DNA of 64,000 nt, from assembly GCA_000827495.1 (NCBI GenBank), contig KN817613.1, forward strand, positions 1-64,000. Reading direction: 5' to 3'. The position numbers and the translations under genes were made by a program. Positions 44,671 to 56,312 of this stretch are shown one piece after another. The notes under the pieces are model-generated. The model made no database searches, was not told the DNA's origin, and saw nothing but the letters and a program-made list of their open reading frames with translations. Origin of the DNA: Hypholoma sublateritium FD-334 SS-4 (taxonomy: Eukaryota; Basidiomycota; Agaricomycetes; Agaricales; Strophariaceae). Position 1 is the first letter of the stretch. Each line of letters begins with the position of its first letter.

Positions 44671-46452
44671 TACGTAGAACATCTACTTCGCCGTGGGCTT
44701 AATGGAAGAGTCGAACCATACGCTTTGAGATACACTCAGAAGTTGCCCTTGTTGAATGGATTCAGTTGCAGGCCGCGGTGTGTGAGGTACAGAAAGCCCG
44801 CGGTATTCCCACCTATCGCCGTTCAACCGTATGCCAGCGCCTGCCAGTGGCACCATCTGCGCTCACTGCTCAGTGGTCATCCCACTGGACCAGAAGCTAA
44901 GTTGCATAGCACGTTATGTTAGTTGGACGTAAAATCAATGCATCTCCAGCTTCGCGAAGCGCGTTTAGGGAGGTGGGGAAAGGGTTTAATTTGACAATGG
45001 CACGAGCGTGGAATTATTTACTGACATTATTTTATGAGCGGATTACACAGCTTTACGTAATTAAGCGCGTGCCACTGAAGACTCGGAGTCGACCCACTGG
45101 TCCCGACTCCCAACTTGAACTTCGACCAGGAAACAGCATCATTCCCTTTCTTTCATCGTTAGATTTTGAAACTGATCGGAACAATGTTGTAGGTCCTGAT
45201 GTGTGTCGTCCACAAATTCATCATAATCAATGTAAAGATTCAAGCATGTTTGCTTGGATCAGGAGACTACCAGTCCATAGTGTCAGGGAGGAACTGCGTT
45301 TGCGCAAAATGGTGGTGAGCGCTCCATTATTTTTCTGTTCGCTACTTGCAGTCCTGTTATGCCGCTCTGCCATCGCTGCTACACTTTCGTCGACGCCGAC
45401 GTCCGCTACCCCCTGCTTGTCCTGGTGCTGTTCAGGACGCGCCTCTGCTACACCTACGTCGGCTCCGTCGACGGTTCGCCCACTGCCTGCTGTCTTGCTC
45501 AGGATGTGCTGCTATTGTGTTTCTTGAGCCTTTGTATTGCTCGTGCCGACACTTGTCTTCTCGCTTCCTGCTGTTCTGCTGCTGTGTCGGCATCAATGAC
45601 TGTTTGCTCTCTGCCGTCCTACCTCGTCCTAAGGCTGCGCGGCTCCTGTTTTGCTTGCACCGGCGTTCACCGCGGTATCCTGCGGTATCCATGTGCGAGC
45701 CACTGCCGCAGGACCCACTGTCGCCGCTATGCATATGCAAATGTTAACGCCCATTTACATGCAGCTGCTCCTCCGCACTTGAAATTTGACTCTGCTCGGT
45801 CGTGATAGCTATCCTAATGCTCACGGCGTGCCGCTTCTGTTTCGCCCATTCGTCAGCACTGGCCCAGCAAACTCTGCTTCCGGCATACCTTTTTCTGTAC
45901 CTCCCAGTTTCGGGGATGACTCATATGCGTCTGCGTCGGTAGCTCCTGGTTTTATCGGTGCGCACTCATTGGGGTGGGGGCTTCTGGGAGACCCGGCCAG
46001 ATTGCTACCCAAACCCCTGCTATCACGCATCATGGTGCTTCCTCGTAAATACATCGTGTACCAAACATGTGCCATTCCTCCCTAGATGTCACCGCTGCGT
46101 TACGAGGCGGCATGGCATAGATGATCGTCAATCCACCGCGAGCTGATCTCATGCAGAATGTAGTACCCATTATTTTTTGATGTAAGAAATCAACATGCAA
46201 ATGCCAGATGCTTCTCCCAGTGTCCCCTTCGTCTAAGTACTACCTGAAGCTTCGATGCAAACACAAGGGCAAATCTGACGTCCTCAAAAATCTTCAGTAA
46301 TTTGGTCACTCACTCGAGTTGAAATGATAAAACCATACTTGAAGGAGCGAGCAAACTGATTAAAAGCTACAACCTGCACATACTCACTAAAGTCGACTCA
46401 AGAGTTCTCTCATTTATACCATAACACTACAAGGATGCGTACGCTAATCAAT
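44671..46452. other. Intergenic region
   Basis: About 1.8 kb. Several overlapping plus-strand frames at 45300-45850 are Cys/Leu-rich but have no start context, splice structure or motif that I would defend. No gene called. Confidence 0.4.
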
Positions 46453-47553
46453 CTAGTCAAGCTCGTCGAACTCGTAGTCACGAGCGAACATCGATCTCTC
46501 TTCGTCAAACTCGCGGCGGTGGTGCTTGTGGCGCCTGATCTTCTCAAGGAGACTGGGCTTCGTGCACTCAGGAGCCGCAGCAGTCGTGGTGACGCGGACC
46601 GTGACGGTTCCGTGCTTGCCAGTGTGGGTCTCAGTGGAGAGCTTGGCGGACTGAGAGCGGTTGGCAGCGCCCGGCGGGGGAGTAATGGTCGCAGTAGCGC
46701 TAGTGCTAGTGCTCGTGGCGGTGCTTGTGTGGTGGTGGTGGTGACCGTGGTGGTGCTTGCTGTAGTGCTCTTCCTCCTCCTCAAGCTCATGGCGGAGCTC
46801 CTTCTCCTTGTGGCGGTGGCGGCGCTCAGCCTCATCGTCATCGCTATCCTCATCATGGTGGTGGCGGTGGTGGTGGTGCGTGTGGGTTGGAGCTGCAGAA
46901 GTGGAAGTGGTGGTGGTAGCGACTGACGACGTGGCACGGGCAGCAGCGTTGGTGCTGGTGCTGGTGGCAGTCGTCGAGGTAGCAGTCGAAGTTGTCGACG
47001 AAGAGTGATCGTGGCGGTGCTTGCGCCTGAGCTTCTTCTCGAGCTTCTTGGCCTTCTTCTCCTGCTCCTTCTTTTTCTTGTCCTCCTTCTTCTGCTTCTT
47101 GTCGGCCTCCTTCTTTTCCTCCGCCTTCTTCTTGTTGGCCTTCAACTCATCGTCCGTGCAGGCGGTGGCCTTGGGGTGATGGGTGTGGGTCGTGGTGATG
47201 GTCTTGAGCGAACTGGAGGTGGAAGTCGCAGACGAAGTGGAAGTGACTTCGCGGAGGTACTCAAAGACCTCTTGGAGCTCACGGGCATCGAACTCTTCGT
47301 AGTCGCGCGCATCAAGGTTGGTGATGTCGGCAAGCAACTCGCGAGCCTCGATCTCGGTCATATAATCACGGGCGTCCAATTCGAAGTCGCCGAAATCACG
47401 CTCCATGAGGTCAGCATCATAGCTAGGAAAATTCATAAGTATATTAACAAACCTCGAAACGAAGAAACAAACATACTCGTAAGACATGGCGAGACCAGAA
47501 GCCACGTTCATGGCGACAACAGCAAAAGCAACAGCGGAAGTAGCACGAACCAT
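46453..47553 (-). CDS. Secreted His- and Lys-rich low-complexity protein
   Basis: Two exons, 47477-47553 and 46453-47422 (348 aa). The 54-nt intron (gtatgt...cctag) is in frame and would otherwise be translated as a false hydrophobic stretch. A signal peptide (ATSAVAFAVVAMNVASGLA) is followed by an acidic region with a repeated ARDY/ARE motif (ELDARDYM, EIEAREL, NLDARDYEEFDAREL). Then come a Thr/Ser-rich linker, a Lys/Glu/Asp helix, a further Thr/Ser/Ala linker, two His-rich blocks (THTHHHHRHHHDED; HHHGHHHHH), and a tail with REFDEERSMFARDYEFDE that echoes the N-terminal repeat. A TATAAAAG box lies near 47684-47691, about 130 bp before the ATG. His clusters suggest metal binding. The Ser/Thr linkers are likely O-glycosylated. 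Family unknown. Confidence 0.78.
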   Translation of the reverse strand: MVRATSAVAFAVVAMNVASGLAMSYEYVCFFVSRFVNILMNFPSYDADLMERDFGDFELDARDYMTEIEARELLADITNLDARDYEEFDARELQEVFEYLREVTSTSSATSTSSSLKTITTTHTHHPKATACTDDELKANKKKAEEKKEADKKQKKEDKKKKEQEKKAKKLEKKLRRKHRHDHSSSTTSTATSTTATSTSTNAAARATSSVATTTTSTSAAPTHTHHHHRHHHDEDSDDDEAERRHRHKEKELRHELEEEEEHYSKHHHGHHHHHTSTATSTSTSATATITPPPGAANRSQSAKLSTETHTGKHGTVTVRVTTTAAAPECTKPSLLEKIRRHKHHRREFDEERSMFARDYEFDELD

Positions 47554-48802
47554 ATTGATTAAGTGTATGTGAGAAGGTCTTGAGAACGGATGGGAGATTA
47601 TTTGAGAGAAGGACTAGGTGACCGGCACGAAGTTCAAAGTTGGGTGGTGAGCGCAGCTGGGGATCCAAGTAGGGCCCGGCTTGCTTTTATACTCTCTGAG
47701 GCGCGTTGCACAGCCCATCAACGGATTGCTATACTTAGTAGGGCGGTAAATATAGTCGACGAAGCGGTCGTCAAGGCATGGAGGCAAAAGATCCGAATTC
47801 GTGATTGATGGATGCCCCAAACAGGAGGTAAAGAATGGCCCGGACAATGCTCGATTTTTCCCGAGAGGTCGTGTACGATTGCGTTTAGAGGGAGGGATAT
47901 CTGTAACTCGCGATGCATATTGAAAGCACCTCCAAGTAAAGCAGAGATGGGAATTGATAGCCCCAAAGGTAGACCAGAGTCACCAGAGGAGAATTAAAAT
48001 TCCAGAAAATCAAAGCCATCAAAACACTTCAGTCTAGAGTTCGGGCGCCCCGGCACGTCGGAGGAGAATGTACACATCAGGGCCCACCTTGAAATCATCC
48101 ACTCTGCTTATCCTCAGCTAATAAATGTATCCAAGCCTTTCTTGTCCGGGTGCAAATAATGAAATATTCACCGCTCCGGAGATGGCAGGTCTGCACAGGT
48201 CTGCCCCAGACTCCAGTCCTTGTGAGTTGAAGCTAAACAGCCCCAAAATGGATATTCATCAACATCATTGCCCACGTTGTTGACAACAAATGAGGCGATA
48301 CAATCGCTGTCAGTGCCAATTGTCGCCATATCCACATCGCCCGGATACGATGGTGCCGCTGGGTGCTCACAGCCCAGTAGGAAGCATCCAAGTGTGAAAA
48401 GATGCTCCTTTGAAGACGGTAGTTGATCAGCTCACCCTAACTGTTGGTCATCCCGGTCGCTGGCCAGCGCCGGCTCTATATATATACTTCGAGGCATCGG
48501 TTTGCCAGATCCTAGCTCTCGTATTGAAGCAGCAGCAACTGTCGCTGAAGGTATGCCTACTCCCGCATGAGTGCTTAGCGCTAAGCCTTTGAAATCTGCC
48601 GTGGATGGAGCACTTCGATCTCGGTATTCTTGCGTGTGGGTCTTCGAAGCAACTTCACAATGAAACGTAATCTCCAACCACTTCGGCCGGTGTGCAATTT
48701 ATGAGTATATTAGCCTCGCTAGGAATGATAGGAATATGAACGACACGGTAATTACGGGGTATGTGAGGGTATGAGAGGCGAAGGCATCCAGCGCAGCCAC
48801 GG
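47554..48802. other. Intergenic region
   Basis: Promoter of the His-rich protein gene and 3' flank of VPS39. No further gene is supported. Confidence 0.45.
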
Positions 48803-51800
48803 TCACCGCAGCAGCTCCTGCAGCCGGCGCGAGAACGGTTCACGGCACTGATAATGGGTGACCTCGCCGCTGTCGGACATCAAGATTGAGGTTGATGATC
48901 AAAGTCGTAGGAAGGGTATGGTACTCACCGAGGTGCATGCACGGCGATGACGCTGTTCCCAATGCGCTTGTGGCACTGCGGACATCTGTGCAAATCCATC
49001 AGAGCCAGGACACCGCCGACCCACAGCAAGTACGTACATGCGACTGTCCGTGACCTTCACCCGGCGGGACTGGAGGCTCATCAGCCTGCGCGCGAGCTGG
49101 TCGTTTCGCGCCTTGCTAATCTGACGTACGACCTGCGTGTCGAATACGGGCACACGCAAGCCCTCGATGAGGAAGGCACGGATCTCCTGCGCGGTGACCA
49201 ACGGGGGCAGCAGCTGCAGCGTCTCGACGGAGTCGAGCCGGGGGCTGTGGCGACTGATGAGATCGAGCGCTGGTGCTAGCAAGTCCGTCGTCAGTTGCAC
49301 CGTCGGGCGGAGGTATATTCGAAGGAGGGTGAGGAAGACGCCGTCGGTTTCTGATCCTGCCTTGTATACACGCTTACAGTATCTAGAAACGGTTTGTGAG
49401 CCTGTGGAACGCGCTTTACACTGTCGAAGAAACCCACTCCTCTGCTTTCTTGAAGTCTTGCAGGCGATACACATAGGCTTCGAGCGCTTGATCGTGGCGG
49501 CCTAATCTACCAAGTAGAATTGCTCGCGCCTCATGCAGATCTATAGAAGGGCGTCAGCCTTATATCTAGATATGTGTCTTTATAAGCTCACCGGTTTGCG
49601 ATACACGCCCATAGAGGCGATCAAGGCTGAATTTATCATCTGAGTTGATGAATTCCAGCAATTTGCGGTGTGTCTCCTCGCGAAGGGCTGCGCGTTTCTG
49701 ATGAGTGGGACGCTCACACACAAATATCAGCCACTCACCTTCTTCTCCCCGCCTCTTTGCCGAGATCGTTGTGCTGAGGTACAGCTCAGCCAAACGATCA
49801 TGGAAAGCTGGAGTCTCTTCCTGTCGTTCGCTAATCAAGAATTCGAGATATCGAGCGGACAAATTGGGGTTGATATCTTCAAGATAGTCCGCTACTGCTT
49901 TGCGTGGGAGTTCGACGTCCTCTGAGGTGAAGATCTGGATATAGGCGGGGCGTTAGATAAATGGGGAGTATGCTCCGGTGTGCCTCAAAGCTTGCCTCAA
50001 ATGCCATATTGCTATCGACGTCGAATATCCAGCGCGAGCCCTTGAATACCGTTTCAATGTATTCTGGACCCAGCTTTTGCAAGTAATTTATAGACGGCGA
50101 AAGTTTGTCTTCCAGGTCTTCGGCATCAGTGCTCAAGCTATTCGTATGTGATGAGTCTGGTGCGCCTTGTCTATCATGAAGGGAAGACCGTACCCTTTCA
50201 AAAGGTCCAGTGCTTTTGAATGCATCTTCTTGCTGTTGTACATATCTCGCAGCTCGGCATATTTCTAGGGTACCAATTAGCCCGAAACCATCGTTGAAAA
50301 AATGAGGTTATGCGCACCTTACGAGTCCTCAAGTCTTCTTCAACCTCGGACACCTCACACCAGTTTGCTATGCGGCACAGAGACCCGAGGAGTGCGGGCC
50401 GGATAATCAGGTATGATTTGTACAGTGCCGTATCTACGATCTGCGCGAAGCGCAGCAGCTGCTCGGGCGTCAGTGCAGAAAGCGGCGCGTTTGGTAGCGC
50501 AAATAGCTCCTCGACGGTGGCCTCTGACAGCGGGGATGCGAGGTGCGACTGGCTTGCTGGGGTAACGCCGATAGCCTTGAGGGCGGCGTCGAGTTTGGGC
50601 CGGCGGTCCGAGAGGTAGCGCACGAGCGTTTCGATGGACTGATTGAGCTCGCCTGTGAAAAATAGTATGCGTGAATCTCAGTATTCAAGATGAATTGTGG
50701 TGGAGGGGCGAACCATGCAAGCCTTTCTGCCGCGCAGTAACTGACGCAGTGTCGTCGTCTTTGCCTACACTCGCACCCGCAAACATAGCCAGCCCCGCCT
50801 TCCGTAACTTCCCTCCAACCGACCCAGTTCCGGTCACCATCTGGTCAAATAGCTCCGCGGGTGATCTTTCGGGCGCCGAGCCCTTGTCGTTATCCACTGA
50901 CGACGGGGATGGAGCACGCTCGTCGTCGGCCACCCCTGGGCCTCCGTACAGCGGGATCCATCTCTCCCGCGGAACAGACAGCCGGCCGGCGACAGAGTCC
51001 GGATAGAGAGCAACGACCTTAGCGGGGTTGAAGTCGAGCTCGATGAATGCGTCGATGGCGTCGTCGAACTTCAACGAGCGAAAATCAGAGACAGCGTTCA
51101 GCGCGCGAATCCTTGTTCGGCGCTGGTCCTAGTTCAGAATAAGTATACGAGACTAGCAATGCAAGCTGGAAGACATGCCTTGTCAGGAAGTGCGGACTCA
51201 TCCAGCGTGTTTAAGAGCGCAAGCGCGTCGAGATATTGCCCGGCAATAACAAGCTCGTCAAGTTGGTCTGACCAAGGCTTCAGGGTAATCGACCATATCG
51301 AGCTTCCTTCACTGGCTACCGTCGTTTTGTCTGTAGGCGTCGAAATAAGGTATAGCGGAGACTTATTCGAATTGGTTGGGGTCATTAGGCGGATGAGTGC
51401 ATTCTGGATGGCGGTGGGCTCTGCGAGGGCAATGAAAGGAAACGGTAATCTCTGCAAGATCTGTGAAGACAAGGAGGACTGAATCTGAAGAACTGATGTT
51501 GGTATAAATGTGGGAGGGGCTTCAATTTGTTGGGTTTGGACTGTGCCAGGGGGGAGCACAGAGAATATGTAGGGCTTCACGAAGGCTGTAATACGATTTA
51601 GTTAAATTATAACCAGAGCATTTGAATTCTTACATATTTCTTCAGGCGTCGCAGGCCATTCTATGGGGACAGGCCGGGACAGCTTGCCGTCGGGACCAAT
51701 GAAGAAACCTTGTCCTAGAAGACGGCTTAGAAAAACAAAGAAGCAAGAGATAAAACACCTACCATCTTTGGCTATCAATACCTCCTCGTCCGATATTTTC

Positions 51801-52717
51801 ACGACAGCGGGCTTCGCCTTCGTGCCGAGACCCAACGTCATGTATCCCGTCAGTCCCGTCAGCGCGTTCATCGCCGTCCCGGAACCCGTTATTGGGAGAG
51901 GTGTTACAATCTCAGTCGCAGTCATCGTGCGCATTGAAAACATCGCATATTCCGTCGGCGAGTACGCGAAGCACGCAGTCTCATGGTCGAGGAAGGTGAT
52001 ACTCCGCGCAGAATGCGGGAGCGGGGCTTCCTGCAGTTCTGATAAGATTCCGACATTTGCCCTGGACTTGATACATACCTTAACTTCCTGCGGCTCTCCA
52101 TCTTTCCATGTGTATAGAACAGCTTTCCGACGGCAACCAACGAGCAACCGAGTAATTAGTTGTGGGATAGGTTGCGATCGCTTAAACTCGGCCTCATCGC
52201 TTGGCTTGGGTGACTCGTTAGGAACCTTCACATAGGTGTATACGGCAAACGAAAACGCGGCCTTCGCTTTAAGCAGGGGTGTTGGAGGAGAAAATGATGG
52301 CAATGGGAATAGAGTGACGGTGGCCTCTGGGGAAAAGTAAGACGGTGGTCCCATACAATGGAGAAAATCTAACCTGACAGGGCGACCAAGGAGTTTACAT
52401 CTTTCACGAAACCTAGCTGTTCAATTGAGCGCCTTGCGAGGCCTTTCTTGACTTCCACGAGATCAGGAGCGTTGGTTACTTCGTCCTCTAATTCCAAGAT
52501 CAACATCGTATTTATAAATACGACAAGGCAAGCTCACTTAGACTGTAGATGTGCAAATTCCCCGTAGAAGTTCCAAGGTACAGACGATCCGCTGTAGAAA
52601 TAGTTAGTATACTTAGACATGACAAGAACGGCATCTATATCCACCCAATACGGCCAAAGAGTCGAACTTGTCCTTGAGACCGGAAAGCACCACTTTCGGT
52701 GGGGTAAACGGAGGCAT
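48803..52717 (-). CDS. VPS39: VPS39/VAM6, HOPS tethering-complex subunit
   Basis: Seventeen exons: 52645-52717, 52538-52591, 52374-52487, 52079-52326, 51763-52030, 51634-51714, 51179-51585, 50714-51128, 50318-50652, 50194-50264, 49996-50137, 49739-49934, 49592-49687, 49438-49540, 49038-49382, 48929-48985 and 48803-48869. They total 3072 nt (1023 aa), the normal fungal length. The N-terminus is a citron-homology beta-propeller (DKFDSLAVLADRLYLGTSTG; SARSITFLDHETACFAYSP; EEISFVKPYIFSVLP). A helical solenoid follows with clathrin-repeat-like segments (AELRDMYNSKKMHSKALDLL; LHEARAILLGRLGRHDQALE). The C-terminus is the Vps39 zinc domain (CPQCHKRIGNS). VPS39 bridges Rab7/Ypt7 membranes with HOPS for vacuole fusion and acts at vacuole-mitochondria contacts. 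Introns 49935-49995 and 51129-51178 use GC-AG junctions. Confidence 0.92.
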
Positions 52718-53166
52718 ATCGTTGCAACTGTAGTTCAAATTGACATGTCTTGTTTCTGAGAAGTCCAACCGGAAGGGAGATACTGTTAAATCACACTCAG
52801 GAGAGTGGTTGACGGTGGTTGACCGTTGCAGTCAAGTTGCAGTTACGCACGTCGCAGGAGCAACGCACCGACAAGCGGCAAGCCTCGTGCTATGTGCATG
52901 ACGCAGATGCTGTCACGTGTCAGACGCGTTGGCAGGGCCAGCGACCCGCCGCGCGGTTGGGGCCGTTGGGCATACTTATGAGCGCGCGGCGCGCGTATCT
53001 TCCTCCACTCGTGCTCAACCATAAGTAAGTATTTGTTTAAGAAAGTGTAACCAAGAACAACCCTATTGATGCTATCGACGAAAATGCGAAGAAATAATTT
53101 ACAACATGCGTCAGTAAATACAATAATTTTACACCTCTATGTTTCAAATTTCACATTTCACAAATT
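52718..53166. other. Intergenic region between VPS39 and the ankyrin gene
   Basis: About 450 bp: VPS39 promoter and 3' end of the ankyrin gene. No coding seen. Confidence 0.5.
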
Positions 53167-56100
53167 TTATAGGTACGCGCGGCGCTTCACGCTGCGCACC
53201 GCTTCTTTGACAATCTGCAACCAGCCCGTGACGCGGTCGACCTCGTCCCATGCACCGGAAGTCTGCGCCTCGATCTTGCGCAGCAACAGCCGCCGCACGA
53301 CGCGGATGTCCTCGTCATCGTTCTCCGTGAGTGTCGCCGCGACGGACGACACGGACGAAGAGACAGAGTAGATCGTCGAGATTGACGCCAGGCTCGGGCG
53401 TGCGGCGAGCCCGTGCTCGTACCCCAGCAGCGAGGGCGACAGTGCGCTTTGCATGGCCGCTTCGGACGCGTTCACTACTGCCGCGCGTAGGTCTGCAATC
53501 ATTTGCTCGCGTTTCTAGAAAAGACAAGGCTCTCAGCAAATACTCATCGCACGCAGGATGTAGAAATAAATACATACTTTAATAGCCCGCTTCACGACTC
53601 GCTGCGTACGCGAGATCGAATGGTTCGCAAGATCGATGAACTGCTCCGCAGACTGCAAACACTCCGCGATGCTAGCAAGATCGCGGTGCGCCGCCTCGAG
53701 CACGACCTTCGAAGTACGCAGTGCACCATCGATGATTGTGTCCGCGTCTGCGCGCCGCGGCACCTGCTTCGCAGGCTCACGCACCTCGTGCCCGACATTA
53801 CACTCGCCCTGGAGCTCGCGCACGACTAGCGGCGCGGGTACGGGCTGCGTGGGAGAAACGATGCGGCGGAACCAGGCCTTGAGTCGTGCGGGGGGAGATG
53901 TGGGATCCTTCTTCTGCGCGTACAGCCCCGCCTCAATGTCGAGCAGGCGCTCCTCGAGCTTACGGCGCTTCTTCATCACATGCTTGAGGCGCAGCGCGGC
54001 CTTCGTCGGCGAGATGTCCGTGGGCGCGGGCGTTGCGGGCAGCTCGAGGGCCTTGAGCTCGCGCTCGATCTCCCAGAGGCAGCTCATCTGCGCGCTCGAC
54101 GTCGGCGATGTCGGCGGCGTGAGGCGCTCGAGCAGCACAGCCGCGGAGCGAACGCTGACAGCGCTGTCGGCTGCGCACAGATCCAGCAGTGCTGTCTGGG
54201 TGCCTGCGGAGACGCGGGCGCCAGGAGTGGGCGGGGGGGTGCGCGGTGGGGTGGGGAAGTCGAACGCGACGTTGTCATTGTCGACGAACGTGAGCTGCGA
54301 GTCTTCAGAGTCGCGGTTGCGCCGCCGCGATTGCACGGGCGTGATCCCGCGGAGAAGCAGCTTGCCGTTCGTCGCGACCACGACACCGCTGCGTACCGAC
54401 TCGATACGCTCGGCAGTTTTATGGAGCTCTTGGACGATCTTCGTCGTCTCCTCAATGCGTGCGCGGAAGTGGACCACGATAGCGTTGACCTGGTCGGATG
54501 CATCGTCGACGCGGTCTTCCATTTCCTGAATGTGAGTAGTGGTGACAGGATGAGACACAGACAAGGAGGTCGCGCGGAGGTTCGAGAGCAGTTGTTGAAC
54601 AGTATAATCGACGTCGATGTCTGGGGAGAAGATGGAAGAGGAATCTTGGGTGATAGGGATAGGGAATGTGCGTAGCTCTGAGATCGAAGAAAGCGAGGCA
54701 AAGGAATCTGTCGGTCGGACAGTACGATTAGAAAGAGCGGATGTGGACCGCGGTCCATTGTTCTCGATGCCGAAGGCGTAAAGGAACTCAGTTTTGGCGA
54801 CTTCGAGAGGCGTCAAGCTAAAGCACTGAGTGTAAGTTTAGGGAGTCCAGCGGCGGTAACGAGACTTACCCTCTGGAATTTTTCATCTTGCGGACGGTGC
54901 CTGTGGTGTCGCAATCAAGGAATAGTACAAGCAGGTCGGCAGAGTGCCCGTGCTCGGCGGCAATATGTATACATGTCTCCTCGTCCCCGTCCTTGGCAGA
55001 CAGGGGGGCTCGGAGATCTTGGATGAGATGGAGGCAGAAATCGTGTAAGGAGTGTGTAGCGTCAGGGTTCTCGTACGACGGCCGCGCGGACCGCGCGAGG
55101 ATGTGCAACGGCGTGCACTTTTCGTGGACGGTGAATAATGATACATCAGCGCCTGCACAATACAGCGCATCTAAAATGTCAATCGAAGGCCGTGGAACGG
55201 CAACACAGTGGTGTACAAGGCCCCATCCTTTGGAATCGGGGATATTTACAAGGGCGGGGACGGACATGGGGTACTGAGCGGGCGGAGAAGCTGGGTTCAC
55301 GGCAGGAGCAAAGAGTAGAGAGTGAATAAATGAAAGGTCCCCCTGGTAGATGCAGGAGGTGAGCGTGTTAGTTAATCTCGCAGAAGCTTCAGGGGTGAAT
55401 ATCGCGAGCGGCGGGGGCTGGAGATCTCCTAGTAGGCTGATGGAGGCATTTGTGAGGTCTACCAAATTTTCGGTGTCTGCAGCAAGTCGTGTGCGGTCCG
55501 CGGACTAGGCACATGCGTAAGACGTGCAGAAACTGGGAAGGGACTAGAAAGAAAGCTTACTTTGCTTTCCCGCCATCGATGACGGCGGAGCATGGTCTCG
55601 CAGAGCCACAGTACCTGCGGATGTGATAAAGCGAACTGAATTGCTGTTCGGTGGTTGCGGTCCCTGAAGTCAGCCCGGGCGCCATGTGAGAGCTATGTAG
55701 TCCATGAGCGACGCACACACAAACCAGTAGGTGAGATTAATTTACCAGAATCTGAGCAACTTCTAGATTGCCGTCGCGAGCGGCATCTGGAGAAGAGGCG
55801 GGATGAGAAACTTGATCCTGCCGAATACCAAGTTTTACTCACACATCAACGCCGTGGCCCCGTGGGCGTCCATCCCGTCTACCGACACGGTGTCGACACT
55901 GACGTCAAGCAGAGCGCGCACAGCTTGTGGCTGATTTAGCCACGCCGCCATGCAAAGTGGGATGACGCCGTTCATAGACGGGTGAGGAGAATTAAGGGTG
56001 AGAAGCGATATGTCAGGGTGGCTCAGGAGGGTCTTGAGGGCACTAATACGTTTCGGAGACATAAATGACGCGTCACACGCGTCAATGTCTTGCCAGCTGG

Positions 56101-56312
56101 TGGGAACACGGTCAATGACATGCTCGATGAGAAATATCGGTGCAAGACGCGTACTTTTCTCCGGCGACGGCACACATAACTGCGGTGCGTCCTGCAGCGT
56201 CGAACGCGTTTACGTCGGCTCCATCGCGTAGAGCGCGTCGTACGCCTTCATCGTCGGCGTGGAGTGCACACTGGTGCAGCCCATAGTTGTCCAAGACGTT
56301 GTAGGTGGTCAT
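53167..56312 (-). CDS. Ankyrin-repeat protein with coiled-coil C-terminal half
   Basis: Seven exons: 56155-56312, 55843-56096, 55746-55786, 55561-55692, 54870-55504, 53578-54817 and 53167-53514 (935 aa). Ankyrin repeats occupy roughly the first 400 residues (GLHQCALHADDEGVRRALRD; GATALMYAARDGNLEVAQIL; CTPLHILARSARPSYENPD; ETCIHIAAEHGHSADLLVLF; then LTPLEVAKTE). The rest is Ser/Pro-rich linkers alternating with predicted coiled coils (VNAIVVHFRARIEETTKIVQ; HVMKKRRKLEERLLDIEAG; VVLEAAHRDLASIAECLQSA). This build suggests a scaffold or adaptor. I do not recognise a named ortholog. Confidence 0.84.

Noticed and set aside
45346..45805. Cys/Leu-rich plus-strand frames resembling a secreted protein
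   Set aside because: Several overlapping frames in the same composition-biased stretch, no intron or signal structure, and no related copy elsewhere in the window.
46435..47562. Long plus-strand frames opposite the His-rich gene
   Set aside because: Val/Leu-rich and Gly-rich translations are the antisense shadows of His/Thr/Lys-rich codons of the minus-strand gene.
53636..54675. Long plus-strand frames opposite the ankyrin gene
   Set aside because: Antisense shadows in GC-rich coding DNA; the minus-strand exon chain joins in frame throughout.
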